Below are positions 36,392 to 45,905 of a DNA stretch of 64,000 nucleotides, piece by piece (position 1 is the first letter of the stretch; each line of letters starts with the position of its first letter). The translations under genes and the position numbers were made by a program. This DNA is from Prochlorococcus sp. AG-673-L20 (lineage in GTDB: Bacteria; Cyanobacteriota; Cyanobacteriia; PCC-6307; Cyanobiaceae), in the NCBI GenBank assembly GCA_003211135.1, contig QCTN01000001.1, positions 1 through 64,000 on the forward strand. The letters are read 5' to 3'. The notes beneath the pieces are model-generated. The model saw nothing but the letters and a program-made list of their open reading frames with translations, was not told where the DNA came from and ran no database searches.

Positions 36392-36793
36392 CTATATATC
36401 TTCGTTTTTTGCTATTGATACTAATTCCATACCCTTATATTTTATAAAAGAAGCTGTCCATATTTCTTTTGATAAATTACCTAAATATTTTAAAAATTGT
36501 GTTGTATCACCGTCTCTTATCCATTCAGATTTTATAAATGGAAGTTCTTTCTGCATTCTTTTTGGATGCATATGAACTAATAGTAGGCCTTTATCTTCGG
36601 ATACTCTTTTTAAGGCTCCTTCATCACTTCTTTGGAAAACTCTTAAAAGAAGATTTAGAATTACTTCTTCCCCAAGTTTAATTAAATTACCTTCTTCTAG
36701 TTTTTCTTTAATCTCTTTCCCACCTAAAGGCATGGCTCTGACGTTATTTTGCTCTATTAATGCAATTGCAATTAGATAATCCTGACTTGCCAT
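36392..36793 (-). CDS. Hypothetical protein
   Basis: 133 aa, ATG start. Confidence 0.6.
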   Translation of the reverse strand: MASQDYLIAIALIEQNNVRAMPLGGKEIKEKLEEGNLIKLGEEVILNLLLRVFQRSDEGALKRVSEDKGLLLVHMHPKRMQKELPFIKSEWIRDGDTTQFLKYLGNLSKEIWTASFIKYKGMELVSIAKNEDI

Positions 36794-36971
36794 ATTTTTT
36801 TGTAATCTTGTTTAGATTATTCTAACCCCTCGACCTCTTCATATATTTGATTTAATAAGAATAATTGTATTAATAAAAATACAAAATTATAAGGCAATTT
36901 TTTGTAAGTTCTTCCAATCTTTATTTTCCTCAAAATATAATTATTTTTATAATTTTTTATTGCTTATCATT

Positions 36972-37205
36972 ATGAAAACTTCATTTTTATTATTATCGCG
37001 ATTAGTTTTAGGTTTATGGACCTCTTGGCCAGGGATAGTTATGCCTAATAATTGGAAATGCTTTAAAGATATTATTGAAAAATCTTCCAAAGAACTAATC
37101 TCTTTAAAGGTAGCTTTGGCTGTTTCTCCAAATTACATATTAAAAGGTTATAGAATAACTAATAATTTAAAAATAAGAGTTGTATTTGACGCATGCTTTC
37201 GTTAA
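36972..37205 (+). CDS. Small secreted-like hypothetical protein
   Basis: ATG at 36972: MKTSFLLLSRLVLGLWTSWPGIVMPNNWKCFKDIIEKSSKELISLKVALAVSPNYILKG... Confidence 0.5.
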   Translation: MKTSFLLLSRLVLGLWTSWPGIVMPNNWKCFKDIIEKSSKELISLKVALAVSPNYILKGYRITNNLKIRVVFDACFR

Positions 37206-37239
37206 CTCTTTTACCTTATAAATATTTTATAATTGGAAC

Positions 37240-38058
37240 ATGTTAAATGATTTAAGATTCGAATTATCTTTTAAAAATACTTTTCAATTAGAAAATAAAC
37301 TTAATTTTTGCATATCCAACAATATTAATAAAATCAATATCCCATGCAAAGGGGTAATAAAAAAAGATTTCTTAAATGAGACTATAAAATATATTGGTGA
37401 AAACTATAAAAATTTAGATGTCATATATCATTATAGTCTCTATCATCAATATACAAAGAATAGAAAATATTCATATTTAGAGTTTTTAAATTTTATCAAA
37501 AAATGTAAGTTTTATAAAAATAAGGAAATTTTACTAGTTTCAGGATCTAATAAGAAAAAAAACTTTGAAGTATTAGATGTATTGAAAGATTTTAAAAATG
37601 AAAAAAATTTAAATATTAATATAGGAATTGCTTATAACCCTTACTTGAAAAATCATTACAATATTTGTGGAGAAAGAGAAAGAATAAAAAAGAAATTTTC
37701 TTCTAGATTAACTAAATCAATCTGGCTTCAATTTGGAACTGATATTAAATTACTTGAAAAAGAAATTAATTTTTTAAAAGATTCTGTTCTAAATAATTCA
37801 TTTCATAGTAAAGATAAAAATGTGAAAATTTTCGGAAGCTTATTAATTCCATCAAAGGAATTTATTTCTCGATTTAAATTTCGTCCATGGAAAGGGGTTT
37901 TTATTTCAGAGAATTATCTTAGTTCACTAGATGATTTTTACGCATTTACAAAAGATTTAATTGAAATCTATCTTGATAATAATATTTGTCCAATAATTGA
38001 AACTGAATGTTCTTCAATAAAAAAATTACAAGATATTCATTCTTTAATTAAAAAATAA
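37240..38058 (+). CDS. TIM-barrel protein, possibly MTHFR-like
   Basis: FELSFKN.., YHYSLYHQY, KEILLVSGSNKKK, NINIGIAYNPY.....E.ERIKKKFSS.....WLQFGTD resembles the methylenetetrahydrofolate reductase fold pattern. Confidence 0.5.
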   Translation: MLNDLRFELSFKNTFQLENKLNFCISNNINKINIPCKGVIKKDFLNETIKYIGENYKNLDVIYHYSLYHQYTKNRKYSYLEFLNFIKKCKFYKNKEILLVSGSNKKKNFEVLDVLKDFKNEKNLNINIGIAYNPYLKNHYNICGERERIKKKFSSRLTKSIWLQFGTDIKLLEKEINFLKDSVLNNSFHSKDKNVKIFGSLLIPSKEFISRFKFRPWKGVFISENYLSSLDDFYAFTKDLIEIYLDNNICPIIETECSSIKKLQDIHSLIKK

Positions 38059-38071
38059 CAAGGTAATAATT

Positions 38072-39235
38072 ATGATTAATGATACTTTTTATGATATCGC
38101 GATTATTGGTGGGGGAATATCTTCATGTGTATTTTCATCTTTTCATCTGAAAAACGGCTACCAAGGTAGGATTGCGATAATAGAAAATGGTAGAAATCTT
38201 GGAGGACGTTCTAGTACAAGAAATAGTATTAGTAATAGTGGGTGGCAACTCAATCATGGTTCCCCTAATTTCAATATTTGCAACAGTAATAATAATCAGT
38301 TGTTGAAAACTTACATTCAGGAATTATTAGATTCAAAAATTATCCAATCAGATCCTTCTGATTTAATTGAATTATATGAAGATCATAGAGATCAAAAAAA
38401 AATAATCTGTGATTTTCATAGTTGCAAAAATTATATTTCAAGCTCTTCTATGACTGATTTATCAAGAAATATAATTAAACGTAATAATTTGAATAATCAA
38501 GTTGATTTTTTCTTTCAAACTTTAATAGTCAAATTAAAATATGAAAACAATTGTTGGATTTTAACCTCAAAAAATGGCTATAAATTTAAAGCAAAATTTC
38601 TTGTATGTTCAAGTAATTTAATTTTACATAAAAGATCTTTAGATATTTTGAAGATAAATCAAATACCATTGAGGGAAGCTATTCCAATAAATAATGATAT
38701 AAAAATTGATACAATTTTAAATCTTCTTAATAAGCAAGAATATGTTCAAAGATTAACTTTTTTGATTTATACAAAATCCAATTATAGTTATAAAGATAAC
38801 TATAAGGATAGATTTAGGTATTTCCTTTTAAATAATTTTCTAGAAGAAAAATTTAAATTTGAAAGGATTATATTTCAAAAACAAATTAATAACCAAATAG
38901 GAATTGTCCTACATACTAGAAATAAAAAATTTATAACTGAATATTTTCAATGCAAGAATAAAAAGAAATTTAAAAATATCTTATTAGATAAATTCAATCA
39001 AATATTCGATGCAAATTCTTATATAAATAAACTAATAGATTATCAGGATATTTCTACGATGATATGGAGAGCATCTCAACCATCTGGTATAGGGATACCT
39101 GAAAATTTGCAAGTTTGTGATAAATATAATATAGCTTTTTGTGGCGATTGGTTTGATTTAGAGGGGTTTGGTAGGATTGAAGGTGCAATATTGAGTGCTT
39201 TAAAATTGTCTTATAAGATTAGTTCACTATATTAA
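38072..39235 (+). CDS. FAD-dependent oxidoreductase (amine oxidase/renalase-like)
   Basis: DIAIIGGGISSCVFSS, IIENGRNLGGRSSTR, GSPNFN, C-terminal NIAFCGDWFDLEGFGRIEGAILSALKL. Confidence 0.85.
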   Translation: MINDTFYDIAIIGGGISSCVFSSFHLKNGYQGRIAIIENGRNLGGRSSTRNSISNSGWQLNHGSPNFNICNSNNNQLLKTYIQELLDSKIIQSDPSDLIELYEDHRDQKKIICDFHSCKNYISSSSMTDLSRNIIKRNNLNNQVDFFFQTLIVKLKYENNCWILTSKNGYKFKAKFLVCSSNLILHKRSLDILKINQIPLREAIPINNDIKIDTILNLLNKQEYVQRLTFLIYTKSNYSYKDNYKDRFRYFLLNNFLEEKFKFERIIFQKQINNQIGIVLHTRNKKFITEYFQCKNKKKFKNILLDKFNQIFDANSYINKLIDYQDISTMIWRASQPSGIGIPENLQVCDKYNIAFCGDWFDLEGFGRIEGAILSALKLSYKISSLY

Positions 39236-39824
39236 TTATTTTTTTTAATAGAAGGTCAATATCACTTTTCTTCCTAATGACAATTGTGTTGAAATAATTT
39301 CTTGAATTACATTTCTTTTTATTTTTATGAAATAATTCCCATGCTTTTATAAAGTCTCTTTTTGCAAGATCTTTACTTTTCCCTCTTTCTAAAAAATCTC
39401 TTTTAATTACTCTATTCAAACAAGTTTGTTTATTAGCTTTTAGTTTAATTAAAAGGCAATTTTCTTTTGAAAGAGTTTTTAATATTTCTTGTCCAAATAT
39501 TCCTTCTATAATAAGAAATCTTATATTTTTAGTATTTTGATATACTTTTTTTATAGATTTACTTTTGAAATTATATTTATAATAGAAATCAGAGAATCCG
39601 TTTTTTACAATAAATTCTAGATCTCTTTTAAATAATCCAAAGTTGAAGCTTATTTTTCTGTCAAAATAAGAAGTTAATGTTCGTGATAATATTTGACTTA
39701 ATATACCTGTTCTGTAGTAATTATCTGTATTTAATATTATTCCATTTTTAATTTTTTTTAAAATCCTTTCGGATAGTGTAGTTTTTCCGCTTCCAGATGG
39801 TCCACTAATAACTATTAATTGCAT
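39219..39824 (-). CDS. P-loop kinase (uridine kinase-like)
   Basis: ISGPSGSGKTTLSERIL, ILNTDNYYR, FLIIEGIFG. Confidence 0.75.
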   Translation of the reverse strand: MQLIVISGPSGSGKTTLSERILKKIKNGIILNTDNYYRTGILSQILSRTLTSYFDRKISFNFGLFKRDLEFIVKNGFSDFYYKYNFKSKSIKKVYQNTKNIRFLIIEGIFGQEILKTLSKENCLLIKLKANKQTCLNRVIKRDFLERGKSKDLAKRDFIKAWELFHKNKKKCNSRNYFNTIVIRKKSDIDLLLKKIINIVN

Positions 39825-40331
39825 ATTCAAAAATCAGTTGAATAATATTGAAGAAATGTATCTCATAATAATTAAGTCAAAAAAAATTAATAAGTCAATT
39901 TATTATTAAATTTTGGTATGGTTTTAGCTTAATAATATGATTAAATTCGTTTTTACCTTAGAAATTAAATTTCGGATTTATTTTTAGTATGGATATGTAA
40001 AATTAATTCAAAGAATTTTTTATTAACTTAAATTAAAAAAATACCAAATTTTCAGTTAAATCTCTAATTTGAATTATTAAACTGCAAAAAATAAATTTAT
40101 TATTTCATTCTTGGATTAGATCAATAAATTAAATATGAACTTTAAAAATATTTATATAGTTCCGCATTTAATTTCTAACTTGCATCATAAATAAATATAT
40201 GACTTAATATAGATGTAAATAAAAATTAATTTCTATCATTTCTTTTTAAAATTATTATTGATTGTTTGAAAAAATTAATTTATTTTTTTATTGAAATGTA
40301 GAATTTATTAAATTATCAAATTTTTGAATAA

Positions 40332-40664
40332 ATGATTACTAAATTTTTAAGAAAGTTAAAATCAATCCTATTTAAGAGCGAGACCTCTACAGAAATTCCT
40401 TTACCTAAAAAAACTGTATCAAAAACCAAGAAGAAGTCTGTAAAGTCTTCTAAGGCCTCTAAACCTAAAACAAAGAAAGATGATTCGAAAAAAATTATAG
40501 AATCTTTTAAAGCTATTCCTGGGGTAGGAGCTAAGAGTGCAGAGGCCTTTTATAAGGCTGGTTTTAAAACTCCAAAGTCAATTACTTCTGCAAAAGATGA
40601 AGATCTTCTTGCTGTTCCTGGAGTTGGAATCAATCTTGTTAAGAAACTAAAGAATATTAAATAA
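40332..40664 (+). CDS. Helix-hairpin-helix protein with Lys/Ser-rich N-terminal region
   Basis: AIPGVGAKSAEAFYKAGFKTPKSI..LLAVPGVGINLVKKLK duplicated HhH motifs. Confidence 0.75.
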   Translation: MITKFLRKLKSILFKSETSTEIPLPKKTVSKTKKKSVKSSKASKPKTKKDDSKKIIESFKAIPGVGAKSAEAFYKAGFKTPKSITSAKDEDLLAVPGVGINLVKKLKNIK

Positions 40665-40804
40665 AAAAATATCAATATTATTGATGGATAAAGATTAACT
40701 ATTGAATTTTAAAATAGTTAATCAATTTATTTTCTAAAATTTCTTAGTATTCAATTATAAATTTCCACCTTTTAAATAATTAAAAATAATTGTAATCTTA
40801 CAAA

Positions 40805-40981
40805 TTATCTTCTTCTTGCTTTTCTTCTTTGTTGTAATTTTCTCTTATATTTTTCAATAGGAGTTTCATGATGTCTTAATCTTTTTAAATCAGCAAATAT
40901 CCCTGATTTTGAGACTTGCCTTTTAAATCTTCTAAGGGCAGATTCTATTCCCTCATTTTCTCCAACAGTAACTTGAGTCAA
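40805..40981 (-). CDS. rpsU: 30S ribosomal protein S21
   Basis: TTG start; [58 protein letters not shown]. Confidence 0.93.
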
Positions 40982-41070
40982 AATTTACTAAATAAATGTA
41001 ATTATATCATTTTAACGGATCTTTTAAGGATTTTTATAACTCAATATTTTAAGAATAACTTGGAAGATTC

Positions 41071-41535
41071 TTATTTTCTTTTAGCCCAATTAAGAAAATT
41101 CTTCTTTGGGTTAAGTATATCTTCTGTGGATTCAAAATAATTCTTTGACCAACTTTCCTTAGATAGTCCTACAAATAACATCAAATTTAGAGGATATTGA
41201 TCACTATCTGAGCAGTTTCTAAAATCGTCTCTAAATAAAAATATTTCTTTATTTAGCGCAATAGAAATTCCTAGTTCTACCATTACTCCCTCATCTGGAG
41301 GGGTACCGTTAACAATCGCAAAAATGCAATCACATGACTTTAAATCGTTGAAATTTGCTTTTGCTAGGTCATAAGCCCAATTATTTTTGTTTGTTATTAA
41401 ATGTTTTGTTCTCTCAAAGGGTTCATAAACTTCTACATTTAAATTTTGAAATATTTTAATGAATTCAGGTATTAGATTTTTAGTTTGTTTTGAAAACCCA
41501 TATGGATTAGCTAAATATAATTTTTTTTTATTCAC
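41071..41535 (-). CDS. Nucleoside 2-deoxyribosyltransferase family protein
   Basis: KLYLANPYGFS, DLAKANFNDLKSCDCIFAIVNGTPPDEGVMVELGISIALNKEI. Confidence 0.87.
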   Translation of the reverse strand: MNKKKLYLANPYGFSKQTKNLIPEFIKIFQNLNVEVYEPFERTKHLITNKNNWAYDLAKANFNDLKSCDCIFAIVNGTPPDEGVMVELGISIALNKEIFLFRDDFRNCSDSDQYPLNLMLFVGLSKESWSKNYFESTEDILNPKKNFLNWAKRK

Positions 41536-41948
41536 TTTAGCCTCCTTTTACTTTTGTATTCATTTTCATCTTTAAGCTCATTTTCTTTATTTTCCCATGG
41601 AAATACTATCCATTCTTCTTTAAGAGATAAATTTACGGTCTTCCACCAAATAGGTTTCTTTTTACTAACTAAGACAAAGAAATTAACACCTTCAATATTT
41701 TTATAATTACTTAATGTGATCCCAGTTTCATAAACATCATCAACTATCAGTGAATTTTTTAAGGGCTTATCAATTAATTGAATATTTAATTTATGACTTA
41801 AAGCCACAGCCATACAAAGGCCACCTCTTGGCACACCATAGACTCCTGATAATTTAAGTTTTATGCATTGCTTAGCAATATAATCAACACTTTTATCAAA
41901 TTCGTTCCAAGTAAAATATTTTGTCATTCTAATTATGTTTGTGTTCAA
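41532..41948 (-). CDS. Phosphoribosyltransferase family protein
   Basis: KLSGVYGVPRGGLCMAVALSHKL, SLIVDDVYETGITL; ATGA overlap with the following gene. Confidence 0.85.
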   Translation of the reverse strand: MNTNIIRMTKYFTWNEFDKSVDYIAKQCIKLKLSGVYGVPRGGLCMAVALSHKLNIQLIDKPLKNSLIVDDVYETGITLSNYKNIEGVNFFVLVSKKKPIWWKTVNLSLKEEWIVFPWENKENELKDENEYKSKRRLK

Positions 41949-42114
41949 TTATTGGCGCAAAGTTTGAGGCAATTACACTCAATAGTGCTACTACTTGTTC
42001 GTTAGGACAATTGGTCTCAGTTTTTAATTTTTCGCATTCTTTAATTATATTTCCATATATTTCTTCAACAATTCCGTTCATTTGCTCTTGATTAAATGAA
42101 TATGGCTTATTCAT
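41929..42114 (-). CDS. Small hypothetical protein
   Basis: 61 aa, ATG start, overlaps the PRTase start. Confidence 0.5.
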   Translation of the reverse strand: MNKPYSFNQEQMNGIVEEIYGNIIKECEKLKTETNCPNEQVVALLSVIASNFAPIIEHKHN

Positions 42115-42188
42115 ATTTTTATTCCTAAATATATTTATTTTTACTTATTTATTAAATAAGTAAACATTTTTATTTCAATAATATGAAA

Positions 42189-42725
42189 TTATTTCCACAT
42201 TGGTTCATTTGAAACTTTATTTTTTATTGAATTTGGCTGATATTTATGTAAATTTTCAATTTCCATAGCAAATTTTTTTGATTCTCCTTTTATGCTTTCA
42301 CTTTTAATTAAATTATATAATGATACTCTTCTTCTTATTTTCAAAAGACCAAGACAGATTTCCCATATTTCCTTATCTTTATATTTTTCTAACCAGAAAT
42401 CAAATATATTTTCTAAAAAGTTTAATGGAATATTAAATGAAATTCCAATAGGCGGTTCATCTAATAAAAAATTATTACTTTTTAAATCATTCATTAAATT
42501 CTCTAAATTCAAGTTTATTGCATTAAGTATGTCCTTAGCTGATTCATATCCTATTAGCTCTTTTCTATGACATTCCAAAAGAGTTTTATCATCAAGTATT
42601 TTTAAGTCACTATTTTTGACTCCAATTAGCCAAAAACCCTCATCATTTACTATTCCACTAGCTAAAAACAGAAATAAGTATTTATTTTTCAAAAAAAAAA
42701 TAATCTCTTTGTTCAGTTTTAGCAC
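42189..42725 (-). CDS. Hypothetical protein
   Basis: 178 aa, start region MLKLNKEIIFFLKNKYLFLFLASG. Confidence 0.6.
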   Translation of the reverse strand: MLKLNKEIIFFLKNKYLFLFLASGIVNDEGFWLIGVKNSDLKILDDKTLLECHRKELIGYESAKDILNAINLNLENLMNDLKSNNFLLDEPPIGISFNIPLNFLENIFDFWLEKYKDKEIWEICLGLLKIRRRVSLYNLIKSESIKGESKKFAMEIENLHKYQPNSIKNKVSNEPMWK

Positions 42726-42916
42726 TAATGGACAATAAATAAAATAGCTTTGCTACTAAGTCAGATTAATTTATTCTCGCGATTTAGAAAAAGTATCGAT
42801 ACCATAAGGTTTTACGATGTTTGAATGGAAAGAGTTGATGCTAATGTTTATAGATCCACTTGATCTATTAGTAAATTATATAAACTTATCTTTACTTAAA
42901 AACAAAACTATACAAT

Positions 42917-43144
42917 TTATTTTTTCTTAGGAAATAATTTCCCAATTTTTTGTTGTTGAATATACTCTCTTTCATTTCTTATTTTTTTGTCTTCTACTGA
43001 TTCTTTATTAACACTTACTGCGTAAATGATATAAAAAATCATTCCACTAAAAATTAATCCTATAAATAAAATAAAAATCCCAATAGGTTCTGTGGGGCTA
43101 AAGATTTTTAGATCTATCCCTGAATTTAGAAAAATATTCATCAA
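42917..43144 (-). CDS. Small single-TM hypothetical
   Basis: 75 aa, MMNIFLNSGIDLKIFSPTEPIGIFILFIGLIFSGMIFYIIYAV. Confidence 0.5.
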   Translation of the reverse strand: MMNIFLNSGIDLKIFSPTEPIGIFILFIGLIFSGMIFYIIYAVSVNKESVEDKKIRNEREYIQQQKIGKLFPKKK

Positions 43145-43176
43145 AAATATAACTAATTAAAAACTATTATTTGAAT

Positions 43177-43398
43177 CTAGTTAATTTCTTCATAACCATA
43201 GTAAGTTGCATTATTTGAATTTTTATAACCTATAGCAGCCTCCTTAGGGTTTTGAGCATCAAACTTTCTTGCTCTAGCATGTATCATATTAAATGGAAAT
43301 ATTGCTGCTCCAACAAAGAAATGGAGTATTAAAAAATCAGAAGGTAATCCGTTTGTCCAATCTGGGAAGAAAAGAAGTGTCACTAATAAATGGTCCAT
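43177..43398 (-). CDS. Small hypothetical protein
   Basis: 73 aa, hydrophobic middle, HARARKFDAQNPKEAAIGYKNSNNATYYGYEEIN tail. Confidence 0.55.
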   Translation of the reverse strand: MDHLLVTLLFFPDWTNGLPSDFLILHFFVGAAIFPFNMIHARARKFDAQNPKEAAIGYKNSNNATYYGYEEIN

Positions 43399-43564
43399 AT
43401 AATCAAATCTAAATTTACCTATAAATACTATTACTAAGTTCCATCTATTGTTGTTATTATTTAATAAATTGAAATCTTAATTACTACTATTTCCAAGACA
43501 TTTATTTACTATAAGAGTCTTTAAATATTAAAATAATATCATTTCTAGTAATAAATAAAGCGAT

Positions 43565-43966
43565 TTGTTCAGACTTTTTTTTAGCTTTGTATTTTTCGCG
43601 GTTGTTTTATTACATCCTTTAAGTACATTTGCCTCTCATACTTCTGACCCTACAGTAAGTCTTCTTCAAAATAGAATATCAAAAAATTTTTCAAAAAAGT
43701 TTTGTAAAGCAATACAAAATGGATTGTCAAAGGATGAAGCTATGACATCAGCTATAGTTAAAACCGAAAATATTGTTTCATTTTTATATAATCCTCAAAA
43801 AAAATGGATTGAAAAAGACGATTTGGCTAGTCAAATTTCTATAAAAGTTATAAACGAATGTGGATGGTCTTTTGGATTGATCGGTAAAGAGGGTATAAAT
43901 TATTTTAAATCATATTTTGTAGAAATCTATGACAAGACAACTCCTGATAAGAAATTATCTAATTAA
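43565..43966 (+). CDS. Secreted hypothetical protein (paralogous to 24056..24463)
   Basis: TTG start, signal peptide ending TFASH, NRISKNFSKKFCKAIQNGLSKDEAMTSAI. Confidence 0.55.
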   Translation: MFRLFFSFVFFAVVLLHPLSTFASHTSDPTVSLLQNRISKNFSKKFCKAIQNGLSKDEAMTSAIVKTENIVSFLYNPQKKWIEKDDLASQISIKVINECGWSFGLIGKEGINYFKSYFVEIYDKTTPDKKLSN

Positions 43967-43975
43967 ATTAACTTT

Positions 43976-44170
43976 ATGAATAATATTGCTGATAAATATG
44001 TAATTATTGTTATTTTGGCAACTATCATTATTGTTTTTGGTTTCATTTTTTCTGTAAAATCACCAGAAAGAAAAGTGATTGAATCCCCTATAATGTGGAA
44101 AGAAGAATTTTCTACCATATATTTCTTTGAACAAAACTTAGTTGATTTGAAAAAATCTTATCATGTTTAA
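43976..44170 (+). CDS. Small single-TM hypothetical
   Basis: 64 aa, ATG start. Confidence 0.45.
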   Translation: MNNIADKYVIIVILATIIIVFGFIFSVKSPERKVIESPIMWKEEFSTIYFFEQNLVDLKKSYHV

Positions 44171-44280
44171 ATTTCTTTTTATTTATATACTTTTTTTATA
44201 ATTAAAAATAAAATTTAACAAATTTAGGTCAATAAAAGAAAGCCTTACTTAATTTAAAGATTAATTAAAAAAATAATAAA

Positions 44281-44622
44281 TTATGTTATGAAGTTCAATA
44301 AGACAGAAGCCAACTTTAAATCATCCTTTAACCATGCTCTAATTGCCATCGATCTTCTTGGATCATAGAAATTTTGATCCCTATACCAATTAAGTACTTC
44401 TGTATCAGATTTTTTCCCGTTGCAAGATAAACAGCAAGGAACGCAATTTTTCGTAGTAGTTTCTCCTCCTTTTGATCTTGGATGTAAATGATCAAGAGAT
44501 TCAGAAGGATTGCCGCAATAAATGCAGGTATTTTTAGTTAATTTATGGAGAGAATCTCTCCAGTTTTTATTGCTAATTTTAGGACATAGTTGATCAAGGT
44601 AAATTGCATCTTGCTTATGCAT
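44281..44622 (-). CDS. HNH endonuclease
   Basis: CIYCGNPSESLDHLHPRSKGGETTTKNCVPCCLSCNGKKSD. Confidence 0.92.
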   Translation of the reverse strand: MHKQDAIYLDQLCPKISNKNWRDSLHKLTKNTCIYCGNPSESLDHLHPRSKGGETTTKNCVPCCLSCNGKKSDTEVLNWYRDQNFYDPRRSMAIRAWLKDDLKLASVLLNFIT

Positions 44623-44761
44623 AATAATCTTGAGAATTATGATAATTTTAACAATTTTTCTTTAGTTCTGAATAACTTTAAAAATTTCAAACTATTTTAT
44701 AAATATGTAATGTTAATATTATTTAATTGAAATTATTTTTAATAGGTAAGAACTATATTTA

Positions 44762-45574
44762 ATGCTAATAACTGTTACATATTTACCTATTTACAACGAA
44801 TTTAACTTTAATAACAACTTTTTAATATTTTTAATTTCTTTTATTTCTAATACATTTTCAGCCATTTCTGGAGGTGGTGCTGGATTAATTCAATTACCTG
44901 CCTTGATTTTATTTGGATTACCTTATTATCAAGCTCTTGCTACCCATAAAGTTGCAACGGTTGCTTTGGGTTTAGGTGGGTCAATTAGGAATTTTAAAAA
45001 TCTTAGAAAAGATATTTATATTTTATGGCAAATATTATTATTTGGAACCCCAGGAGTTGTTCTGGGATCATCTATTGTTAAATTCCTTTATGAACAATAT
45101 TTGTATTTAATATTAGGTCTTATTTCAATAATCTTAGCTATATACTCTTTTCGTAAACCTGATTTAGGTTTGAATTCAATAAATAATATTATCAATTCAC
45201 GATTAGAATTGAAATTCATTACATCTATTTTTTTTATAGGAATCCTTAACGGTTCTGTCTCATCAGGAACTGGTTTATTAGTAACTATTTTATTAATTAA
45301 AACTTTTAAGATGGACTTCCTCAGAGCTGTTAGTTTAACTTTTTTTACAGTAGGTATTTTCTGGAATGCGATAGGTGCATTTTTTTTGAGCAGGATAGGT
45401 TCTATACCTATAAATTTATTAGTAATTCTTGTATTAGGGTCTTTTACTGGTGGATATTTTGGCGCTCATTTATCTAATTTAAAGGGAAATAAACTTATAA
45501 AAAAAACCTTTACTGTTGTATGCCTGCTCGTTGGTGTAAGTTTGTTAATAAAGTCAATTAGTTTCTTGATGTAA
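44762..45574 (+). CDS. TSUP (TauE/SafE) family permease
   Basis: AISGGGAGLIQLPALILFGLPYYQALATHKVATVALGLGG; multiple TMs. Confidence 0.88.
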   Translation: MLITVTYLPIYNEFNFNNNFLIFLISFISNTFSAISGGGAGLIQLPALILFGLPYYQALATHKVATVALGLGGSIRNFKNLRKDIYILWQILLFGTPGVVLGSSIVKFLYEQYLYLILGLISIILAIYSFRKPDLGLNSINNIINSRLELKFITSIFFIGILNGSVSSGTGLLVTILLIKTFKMDFLRAVSLTFFTVGIFWNAIGAFFLSRIGSIPINLLVILVLGSFTGGYFGAHLSNLKGNKLIKKTFTVVCLLVGVSLLIKSISFLM

Positions 45575-45575
45575 A

Positions 45576-45659
45576 TCAACTAACGGAAATGGCTAAAACT
45601 GCTGTGGTAGTTAAAAAAAGGCCAAGTGCTGCTGTAGCAGTTAATAATGAAAGGTTCAT
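45576..45659 (-). CDS. 27 aa hydrophobic microprotein
   Basis: ATG ORF: MNLSLLTATAALGLFLTTTAVLAISVS*. Confidence 0.3.
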   Translation of the reverse strand: MNLSLLTATAALGLFLTTTAVLAISVS

Positions 45660-45767
45660 CTTGAGAAAGATTTTAAAAATATTAATTATCTTCTTGGATT
45701 GAAGTTGTATTAAAAAATACTTTAAGACCTAATTTTTTTAAACTTTTTCTAATATTATTTGACGAAA

Positions 45768-45797
45768 AAAAAAGGCCTCACAATTGTGAGGCCGGGT
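45768..45797 (-). terminator. Strong GC hairpin followed by T-run on minus strand
   Basis: minus strand: GGCCTCACAATTGTGAGGCCTTTTTTTTTCG. Confidence 0.75.
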
Positions 45798-45905
45798 GAT
45801 GGGGAATCTTATTTTTAATCCAATTTAAATAAAAATGCAACCCCCCCCATCGGTAGTGCATCATGAGTGGTCTATAAACACTACAGATAGTGCTTTTTAG
45901 TTTGA
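45770..45905 (-). ncRNA. Candidate structured ncRNA upstream of the strong terminator
   Basis: No convincing ORF; GATGGGG..CCCCATC pairing arms, GC-rich relative to surroundings, C8 run, ends at a canonical terminator. Confidence 0.4.

Noticed and set aside
42819-42930. Short ORF MFEWKELMLMFIDPLDLLVNYINLSLL...
   Set aside because: Overlaps the end of a convergent gene, no family resemblance; could not support
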